Of a stretch of DNA of 64,000 bases, positions 57,054 through 64,000 are shown one piece after another (positions within the stretch are counted from its first letter, which is position 1; each line of letters begins with the position of its first letter). Source of the DNA: Ascocoryne sarcoides NRRL 50072. Taxonomy: Eukaryota; Ascomycota; Leotiomycetes; Helotiales; Gelatinodiscaceae. The notes beneath the pieces are model-generated. The model did not search any database. It was not told the origin of the DNA and was given only the letters and a program-made list of their open reading frames with translations. Position numbers and translations under genes: made by a program. The stretch spans positions 2,552,273 to 2,616,272 of the forward strand of contig KB205940.1 in the NCBI GenBank assembly GCA_000328965.1, read 5' to 3'.

Positions 57054-58799
57054 ATGAAGAAGGCTTTACAAGCACAAGGAGTTAGCAATATGGAGAGAAC
57101 CTATCAGGTGAGCTAGCGAGAGTGAGTCATTCATCATCCACTAATTTGACCCAGAATGCCTTGGCTCTTTTAGACACAAGACGTCGGGCATGTAGTCAGC
57201 GCTGGAGAGACGAGCACCCTGAAAGCGCTGAGAAACAAGTTGACTTGGGCAATAACCTTGGTGTTAAAGGGATGCCTGCCTTAGATCGCATGGGGGACTG
57301 GGTTGAACAACTTGGATATTCGGTGATTAACAAGTGCCCTGTACAAATTTGTGACTGACTTTAGTGTAAGGACATTGGCCTGGACATCGTACATGTTGCT
57401 GGGACCAAAGGCAAAGGCAGTACGTGTGCATTTGTCAGCAGCTTTCTTCAACAACGTGGGCGTAGGCTCGGCTTTCCAAAAAAAATTGGTCTCTACACCT
57501 CACCACCTCTCATTACTACTCGAGAGAGGATACAAATAAACGCAAAACCGATATCTAAACAACTTTTTACCACATACACCTTTGAGGTCTGGGAAAAATT
57601 ATGGGCTCACGCTTCACATACCTCAGATGCACTTGAGAACATGCCCCGATATCGCCAGTTTCTAATGCTCCTATCGCTTCATGTATTTGCTAGAGAAATG
57701 GTTGATATAGCCGTATACGAGACCCATAGCGGCGGCGAATATGATTGTACCAATATTCTGAAACCTGCTGTCACGGGAATTACAACAATTGGAATGGACC
57801 ATCTTAGAGCGCTAGGTCCAAAAATCGAGAATATCGCTTGGCATAAATCTGGAATATTTAAGACTGGCGTCCCCGCATTCTCTATGAAGCAAAACCCAGA
57901 AGTAAGTTCTGTTTTGAAAGATCGTGCAACTGAGAAGGGTGTTCAGCTCAACTTTGTCGATATCGATGGCAGGCTGCCACCCGAAGCGCAGATATTGAGG
58001 TTCGAGGTGCAGAAGATGAACGCATCTCTAGCCATCTCCCTTGCAGAAACCGTCTTGAAGAAGAAACCCCTCGAGCCTGATTACAGGCTAAGCGAAACAG
58101 ACATTCGTAACGGATTAGAAAACTTCTCTTGGCCCGGGCGATTCCACTCTGTTCGGGATGGGAAATACCAATGGTTCCTAGATACTGCTCATAATGAGCT
58201 CAGCCTCAAGGTAGCAGCAGAATGGTTCGCACAGTCTGCTGCGACTCTTCAGCAAAGGTGATTACGTTTCCGAGTCTTGTTATAGGAAAAAGAGGTTAAT
58301 GCTGTTAGTAGTATTACTACTGCGAACCACCCAACCCGGGTTCTTATTTTCAGTCACAATTCAGATCGCGATAAGACGACTCTTTTGCGGAGCATTGTTG
58401 ATACTCTGAAGCGCAGCAGCATTCAAGTCCAACATGTCATTTTCACTACTTTTGAAGAACGAGGCGATGGAACGACTAGCATTGGCAAGTTTACCACACC
58501 TTTTGCGATTTTAGCTGACCGTGGTGGCAGATTTCTACAACACAACTCAGGGGAAGATTTCAAAGGATGACCTCAAGGAATTGAGTGAAATTTGGAAGAA
58601 GCTTGACTCAAAAGCCAGCATTTCACTTGAATCGACTATAGAGGAAGCACTACGATTAGCTATGACCTTCGCCAATCCAGACTACGGGCTACAAGCTTTT
58701 ATTACCGGCCACGACCGATTAGTCGGCCCCGCATTGTCTATCTTAGATCCTGTATATCAAAATTCATACCCGGGAGAGAGTATGGAGGGTCACGCTTAA
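57054..58799 (+). CDS. Folylpolyglutamate synthase-like protein (Mur ligase fold), diverged
   Basis: Five exons by my reading: 57054-57107, 57155-57322, 57365-58257, 58309-58484, 58531-58799, giving 519 aa with every phase consistent. The enzyme family adds glutamates to folates using ATP. Visible: P-loop VAGTKGKGST (85-94), ITTRERIQIN (124-133), YDCTNI (200-205), the AWHKSGIFK segment with the conserved Lys (234), WPGRF (330-334), DTAHN (347-351) and TGHDRLVG near the C-terminus. Introns 2 and 3 both start GTGATT; intron 4 appears to be a 46-base GC-AG intron (GCAAGT...GGCAG) with a GCTGAC branch point, otherwise the frame is broken there. The family signature SPHL is SPPL here (Pro122), GVGG is HSGG, and DGAHT is DTAHN, so activity may be altered. 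It may be a secondary paralogue rather than the housekeeping enzyme. It converges with the HET gene, 112 bases apart. An internal ATG at 57090 is an alternative start. Confidence 0.85.
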
Positions 58800-58911
58800 G
58801 AATTGGAAAATCCTGCGCACTTTGGAAGAAAGAGTTTGGGGCTTCAAGCCTGGCACCTGGACTACTCATGATACCTAGGCTTTCAGAGAATAGGAAGCAG
58901 GAACTACACTA

Positions 58912-60627
58912 TTAGATAAGTGAAATTGTCTCTGTAGCTGGAAAATCCTCCATGGCTTCCCCATCCATTACTCCATGGATATATGCTTCACCAACAAGGA
59001 GAAAACTGCTGCTTTTAATATGCCGACGTACTATGTATGGCACTTGAGCCCCCACAAAAACTACGACAACATCGCCTTCCCGTGTCTCATGAGGCCCAAT
59101 ACCGTAGTAGCCACTGGACACGAGTAATGGTCGCCGGCCTGCAGCAACTTCTTGAAGCTGCTCACAGTAGTCCCCAAGACCTGCCTCAATCAGTGTTGGC
59201 ACTTGTGTGAGACTTAGATCTCTATCTTTCAGTGCTTGATGCACACTGCTAAGCTTTTCTTTTGAGAGTCTGGGCTTATTTTTTCCCTGGCGAATTTCTT
59301 GGTCAGCTACGGCAGTGCGCCAGACAGTTTTCTGTCGCCTCTCAGTTTCAAAGGCGTTCATTGCTAGGTAAGACAATCCGTCTAGATCATGCAACCATAC
59401 ACTGACGCCCCCATCTTCCCAGACCATTCCAAGTTGTCCTACTGTGCCTAAGACTGTGCCATGAAGCAAAAGTGGCATACTGCGCATGACTCTACCTCTT
59501 CCAAACAGGCTAAGAATTCCCTTGGTACCACATGCGGAGAAAGTGGGCTCCAAGACAGTGGTAAGGGGAAGGGTTGATCTATTAAGAGAACGTTCTTGCA
59601 GAGGTTTACGACGATTCTTGATAGACCAATCAGGGCTCCAGGAGGGAAGACCAACGATTCGTTTTGATGGATCGTTAAGAGACAGGAGATTGGCTCTTCG
59701 AAATTTTAGCAATGCGATGGGATCATGGGTATCGATTGAGATGAGAGAGGCGCTTTGGGGCTCCGACGGTGGTTTGTTCTTGCCAAATTTCAAGATTTGA
59801 TATCGCCTAAAATTCCTCAACAATCTTAAGGAGTAGTGAAGGGCTTCCTCTGTCAACTTCTCTGTGCCGCATACAAAGAGCGCTTGTGAAGCATTGACTA
59901 GCTCTTGTACCACCCAGACGCGGCTCCAATAAGGGCGTTTGAACAGCAAGTCTAGAGCTGTAATGAGTATGAGTTGTTCGGCACCCTCTTGACACAACTG
60001 TGTTTTGAGATCTTCGACAAATGTTTGTATTTCTTCGTCGACAGATTGCCCTCCACTAGAGTCCACTCTCTCAAGGAGGCGACGAAGCTGTAGCTCCGGT
60101 CGTGACCCTATGCCTAGCTTAGATGCCCACCTACCATATTTCTGGATCCATCGCATCGCGATATCGCTATGATCTGCAGCCGGGCCTAACCAAGTAATGA
60201 CTGACAAGGCCCGAGCATATATTTGTCGCATTTGGTCTATTTGTTCACTCTTCTCCGCATCATCCTCTTGATCAATACACAGGGCATCTATCCACATAGT
60301 AAGAGGGGTGTCTTGTAGGCGTAAATGACGAAGTGCGGTTTCGAGATTTTCGGTAACGGAAATCGTAGCGCCGTCAAGCAGAATCTTGCATCTTCGGGTT
60401 TGGTCCCCCCAATTGTATGAAAGTGCATTGTACGGTGGCGCACCATCAAGAGAGACGTGAGAGATCGTGCAACATATCAAGTTGTTCGCAGCGATGGGAT
60501 GCGAAGGACCTGAACTCTGGGCGAGGGTTTGTTCGCTTGAAGGAGGACGATAGATTTGTGGTAGCACATGGACAAGACGAATTCTTTTTTGGTGAGGAGT
60601 TAGCGAGCGATAAACAAAGAAGGACAT
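58912..60627 (-). CDS. HET-domain (heterokaryon incompatibility) protein
   Basis: 571 aa in a single exon. HET-domain proteins of filamentous ascomycetes take part in non-self recognition and trigger cell death on fusion of incompatible hyphae; most family members are untested. The HET motifs are clear: PYNALSYNWGD (65-75), TMWIDALCIDQ (110-120) and ITWLGPA (144-150). The C-terminal part follows the common layout of long HET proteins, ending with GDVVVVFVGAQVPYIVR and GEAYIHGVMDGEAM (about 546-560). No NACHT, WD40 or other partner domain is fused. The ATG at 60627 gives a start about 60 residues before the domain. Convergent with the folylpolyglutamate synthase-like gene and divergent from the kelch-type gene. 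Confidence 0.92.
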   Translation of the reverse strand: MSFFVYRSLTPHQKRIRLVHVLPQIYRPPSSEQTLAQSSGPSHPIAANNLICCTISHVSLDGAPPYNALSYNWGDQTRRCKILLDGATISVTENLETALRHLRLQDTPLTMWIDALCIDQEDDAEKSEQIDQMRQIYARALSVITWLGPAADHSDIAMRWIQKYGRWASKLGIGSRPELQLRRLLERVDSSGGQSVDEEIQTFVEDLKTQLCQEGAEQLILITALDLLFKRPYWSRVWVVQELVNASQALFVCGTEKLTEEALHYSLRLLRNFRRYQILKFGKNKPPSEPQSASLISIDTHDPIALLKFRRANLLSLNDPSKRIVGLPSWSPDWSIKNRRKPLQERSLNRSTLPLTTVLEPTFSACGTKGILSLFGRGRVMRSMPLLLHGTVLGTVGQLGMVWEDGGVSVWLHDLDGLSYLAMNAFETERRQKTVWRTAVADQEIRQGKNKPRLSKEKLSSVHQALKDRDLSLTQVPTLIEAGLGDYCEQLQEVAAGRRPLLVSSGYYGIGPHETREGDVVVVFVGAQVPYIVRRHIKSSSFLLVGEAYIHGVMDGEAMEDFPATETISLI

Positions 60628-61617
60628 GCTGGATGGCGAATAGTACGCGCGAGTTCATCTACCAGTATAATTGTTCAAAACTGGCCCGAAAGATAGGATG
60701 CTTTGAATTACTTAATAGGGCGACGTATATTTGATTGTTACATGTTATATCAACCCCAGCTCCAGCCACCAGGAAGGTTGGCGCCTATTGTGCAGCTGTA
60801 TGCATGAGGTGCGTTTAACCGCCAGTCAGCAAACGCTCCTCACTTTGCCTTCTTGTGACATTGTACTAATCCATCTGCAACAGTAGCTTGTTATAGTCAT
60901 ATAGCAGAATGCTCTCCATAGAGCCTTTGCGCTTTATAAGTATGATATTTTGAAGGTTTGTATTTTCTGTACTAAGAGGGTATAACCTTCATATTATTTT
61001 AAGATTCTACTGTATTTCCGGCGAGTAACCAGGCCCACGATTCTAGCTTGGGTCCATTGAATAAATTGGCTACCCAAGGAGATGTTCTCTAAGGATAGCT
61101 TCCATTTCTAGTCACCCATAGATACATCGAAAGTACACCTATGGGGTCTATAACTTAGCAATATATATGGTCTAGATTAATGGATGTACGCAGCCTAGCG
61201 GCTTCACACGACATGCATGCGCAGCTGTAAATAGCGGCACAACACCCCACTAGACGGCTATCACTATAGCAACGCCGCGCTAGTTCTTGCATCAAGGAAA
61301 AACCCCTGATTGGCTAAAAAGCTCGAACCTTGAGCTGATTGCTGATCTTAGTGGCTAATGTTTACTTGCAGGCCCAGAAGCGTCTCTTTTCTGGCCACAG
61401 TTTTATAGCTTCAAGTTTGAAGTAGGCAAGCGTTGCACGAAACCAGTCGACTGAGAGGCAAACTATACAAATTGGACGAGCTGTGCTCTGCCACCTTTAA
61501 GGGTTGATTGCACCATCAAGACGATTCCAAGACAAATTAGGACGATATGTGATCCAAAACGAAGGACACTGGATATATCCTATATGATCACTATTAATAC
61601 TCCACCGACAATTCACC
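60628..61617. promoter_or_regulatory. Divergent intergenic region between HET and kelch-type genes
   Basis: 990 bases shared as upstream sequence by the minus-strand HET gene and the plus-strand kelch-type gene. No gene or repeat seen. The start context of the right-hand gene is CACCATGG, a good fungal initiation context. Confidence 0.4.
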
Positions 61618-64000
61618 ATGGCGATCAACCACGTCACTCTCGTCCTGTGGGCGATGACTTCTATCCTTCTGCCAGTTTGTTCGCAGAACTTGCCATACAC
61701 TCCTACCACCATTCTCCTGCCTCAACTTGGATCCGAGAAGAAGAACATCGCGTACGCTTTTCTTGCTGATACGGACTCGAAAGTTCAATTTGTCTCGTTC
61801 AATATATCTACCAATATTTCCAGCGACATAACTTTAAAGTATCTTACGCCAGGCCTGCCATTTTTCAACGATGGCACGAAAGCCTTTATCCCATCCATCG
61901 ACTCCTCTGGTGAAATTCTTGTATATAGTGGAACCTGCTCTCAAGAAAATAGTTCGGCGTTATGGAGCTTCTTACCTACGTATACAGACAGTTTTGGCAA
62001 TGGCACATGGACACAGGCATCTACGAAAGTAGCAAGCGACGTGACACCTGCGAGCCCTACCGGAGTCAACTTTCTCTCGAAAGCCCTCAGTTTCTCTACA
62101 GTGGTGTATACCAACGCATCCCAATCGGATTTTTATGTCTTTGGTGGAATGTGTCCTTCGAATCTTTCTACAGCCTCGACATGGCAGTCAGCAGCCTCAT
62201 ATTCGAACCACATGCTGCGGCTCGAACCCTCAGTCCCACCCTCCACTACAAACTACACCCTCGACCTTACCTCCAGCAGAAGTCCTCCAATCGCTGAGGC
62301 GGGCTTCACGATCACAGGCCTTACACCGTCATATTCTAATTCCTCGGAGGAGGTAACACAGCAGCAAAATTTTGTGATTATTGGAGGACACACCCAAACG
62401 GCGTTCATAAACATGAGCCAGATTGCGATATGGAGTTTACCGGAAGAAAGTTGGAGTTTCGTAACAGTCGACTCGCCGAGTTCGTCCACTTCTGGAAACA
62501 CAGAATTGACAATAAAGAGCACAGTGATAAGCGTGGACAGCCGATCTGGACATACCGCAGTATTAAGTGAGGACGGCGAAAGTATAATTGTATATGGTGG
62601 ATGGGTTGGAGATGTCGGCCAAGCTGCGGATCCCCAGTTGGCTATTTTGAATATTGGGACCGGTTTTGGAGGCTCGGGAGATTGGGAATGGAGGATTCCA
62701 GATCATCAGCCAACTGATGGACTCTACGGACATGGCGCGGCGATGCTGCCTGGGAACGTAATGATGGTGTTAGGAGGATATAATATCTCAACGTCGGGCA
62801 CTTCGAAGAGAGATACAGGATCAAATGCAAAGGTTACGTTCTTCAATGCAACAAGTGGCCAATGGACCTCGAATTATACCAATCCTGCTTATGCAGAAAG
62901 CATAGCTTCTGGCTCTTCTAACCATTCATCTTCCAAGATAAATGGGACTAAACTCGGACTTGGGCTCGGATTGGGCCTTGGCCTCCTAGCTGTTATTGCT
63001 GCCATTTGTGTCGGGTGTTTGTACAGTCGGTGTCTCAGACAAAAACGAGAAGTTCGGAGGGAAATCGATCTCAGGGAGCGTAATTTAGGCGAGCCTGGCT
63101 TGTACAACTCCCCGATGGAACAAGTTGCTTCTAGAAGTGGAGGTTTTCCTTGGACTAATGGCCGTTGGAATGCAGCCAATCATCAATATGATAGTCCTGG
63201 CGAGGAGTCTACAAGCACCATTGGAAGCTACGAGAATATCAATACAGGCATTCATGGTCTAGGAGAGATTCTACCCGTTTCTGTCCCTGGGAAGCAGATT
63301 CAACGAAAACCTTTGATTTCCGGGAAAGCGCGGGGTTCCTATCAGCCTACCCCGACATTCGATTTCAATGGAGGACGGAGCAACAATGTTGGGACTTCAG
63401 GAGCTATTCATCCAATCTACGAAGCAGACGAGGAAGACAGTATTTCTGAGAACCTTGACCCAGTACTTGTCGGCGTGGGGATTGCCCTTGGGGACCCATC
63501 AAATCCTCCTGAGGTTCCAGTCGATAAGTCACAGCGTCATTCCGATCCGTTTAAAGACCCGCCAACAGCAGGCTTCTCTGCAAACCCAGGAACAATAAAA
63601 CACCATTCTCGAAGTTACAGCGCTTCTGACGTAGAAAGCCCGGCGCAGTCTCGCGAACGTGAAATCCAAGAATGGGTTACGGACTGGGAAGCAGCAGATG
63701 AACTTCTCCATTCCCAGATTCGAAGGCAGTCTCCCGCAGGACGTTTATCACCTTCCCGCCGAGCACGGCATATTGCTCAGGCTTCAGCAAACTCTATGGC
63801 CGGACAGGAAGATAATGGGCGTACAGAGAGCAATCTCTCAGAAAAAAGCATTACTGCCTCGAACTTGTCGGTGTCACGCTCTGGATCAAGTTCACAGGGA
63901 ACGAGAACGAGTTCATTGAGAGGCCTTATTAATGGTATGATTCCATTCTCAACAACTATGCTTTCAACGACAGTGGCCAGTACAACTTACAGCCCTGTAT
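61618..64000 (+). CDS. Kelch/beta-propeller-type single-pass membrane protein (partial, runs off window)
   Basis: An uninterrupted frame of 794 codons from the ATG at 61618 to the window end, with no stop, so the 3' end is missing. A signal peptide covers residues 1-22 (ending PVCS before QN). The extracellular part (about 23-440) has kelch-like or galactose-oxidase-like propeller marks: YVFGGMC, FVIIGGHTQ, SIIVYGGWVG, MMVLGGYN, paired with blade endings such as WTQAS, WSFVTV, WEWRIP and WTSNY; many N-glycosylation sites (NIS, NSS, NYT). A Gly/Leu-rich transmembrane helix lies at about 446-468, followed by RCLRQKREVRRE. The cytosolic tail exceeds 325 residues, is Ser-rich, and contains the segment WVTDWEAADELLHSQI. 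Fungal surface proteins of this layout are common and mostly uncharacterised; ligand and partner are unknown. No intron is needed. Confidence 0.87.
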   Translation, partial: MAINHVTLVLWAMTSILLPVCSQNLPYTPTTILLPQLGSEKKNIAYAFLADTDSKVQFVSFNISTNISSDITLKYLTPGLPFFNDGTKAFIPSIDSSGEILVYSGTCSQENSSALWSFLPTYTDSFGNGTWTQASTKVASDVTPASPTGVNFLSKALSFSTVVYTNASQSDFYVFGGMCPSNLSTASTWQSAASYSNHMLRLEPSVPPSTTNYTLDLTSSRSPPIAEAGFTITGLTPSYSNSSEEVTQQQNFVIIGGHTQTAFINMSQIAIWSLPEESWSFVTVDSPSSSTSGNTELTIKSTVISVDSRSGHTAVLSEDGESIIVYGGWVGDVGQAADPQLAILNIGTGFGGSGDWEWRIPDHQPTDGLYGHGAAMLPGNVMMVLGGYNISTSGTSKRDTGSNAKVTFFNATSGQWTSNYTNPAYAESIASGSSNHSSSKINGTKLGLGLGLGLGLLAVIAAICVGCLYSRCLRQKREVRREIDLRERNLGEPGLYNSPMEQVASRSGGFPWTNGRWNAANHQYDSPGEESTSTIGSYENINTGIHGLGEILPVSVPGKQIQRKPLISGKARGSYQPTPTFDFNGGRSNNVGTSGAIHPIYEADEEDSISENLDPVLVGVGIALGDPSNPPEVPVDKSQRHSDPFKDPPTAGFSANPGTIKHHSRSYSASDVESPAQSREREIQEWVTDWEAADELLHSQIRRQSPAGRLSPSRRARHIAQASANSMAGQEDNGRTESNLSEKSITASNLSVSRSGSSSQGTRTSSLRGLINGMIPFSTTMLSTTVASTTYSPV

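Noticed and set aside
58485..58570. Frameshift pseudogene call for the FPGS-like gene
   Set aside because: A GC-AG intron with a branch point restores the frame exactly and the C-terminal part keeps family motifs, so an intact gene is the simpler reading.

Overview
The window is nuclear DNA of a filamentous ascomycete (Pezizomycotina). The evidence is short introns with fungal branch points (CTAAC/CTGAC/ACTAAT), a HET-domain gene, a WSC stress sensor, an Rsm22/METTL17 mitochondrial protein, and a large transposon block mutated in the C-to-T / G-to-A manner of repeat-induced point mutation (RIP). A Leotiomycete is my guess from general character only; nothing here proves it.

Bases 1 to about 43,500 are an AT desert with no intact gene. 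It consists of nested, RIP-degraded transposons standing as GC-richer islands in A/T sequence: (a) a Ty1/copia family with two complete copies (16416-21741 and 37545-43482, both minus strand, each with a perfect 5-bp target duplication), one truncated relic (23454-25903) and one solo LTR (10689-10883); (b) a non-autonomous hAT-like family (termini TAGACTGGCC, 8-bp target duplications, internal 70-bp periodic repeats) in five copies, one nested inside a copia copy; (c) a second LTR family (TGTAAC...GTTACA, about 280-300 bp) as solo LTRs and relics; (d) two further repeated LTR-like sequences. In the best preserved copia copy the gag-pre-integrase, reverse transcriptase and RNase H segments can still be read in Ty1/copia order, broken by stops that RIP would create. 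Both runs of 20 N are flanked by the same sequence on either side, so they look like unmerged contig overlaps rather than real gaps.

From about 43.6 kb the base composition becomes normal and genes appear: a membrane-anchored NodB-type polysaccharide deacetylase (+, 43770-44714), a small single-pass membrane protein (-, 44998-45591), the mitochondrial ribosome assembly factor Rsm22/METTL17 (-, 46404-48971), a four-exon WSC-domain sensor (-, 50789-52236), a five-exon folylpolyglutamate synthase-like gene (+, 57054-58799), a HET-domain protein (-, 58912-60627), and a kelch/beta-propeller-type single-pass membrane protein that runs off the right edge (+, 61618-64000). The genes do not form an obvious pathway or cluster. 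Two of them (WSC sensor and kelch protein) share a cell-surface receptor layout, and the deacetylase is also membrane-anchored. Long stretches at 48,972-50,788 and 52,237-57,053 hold no gene I can support.
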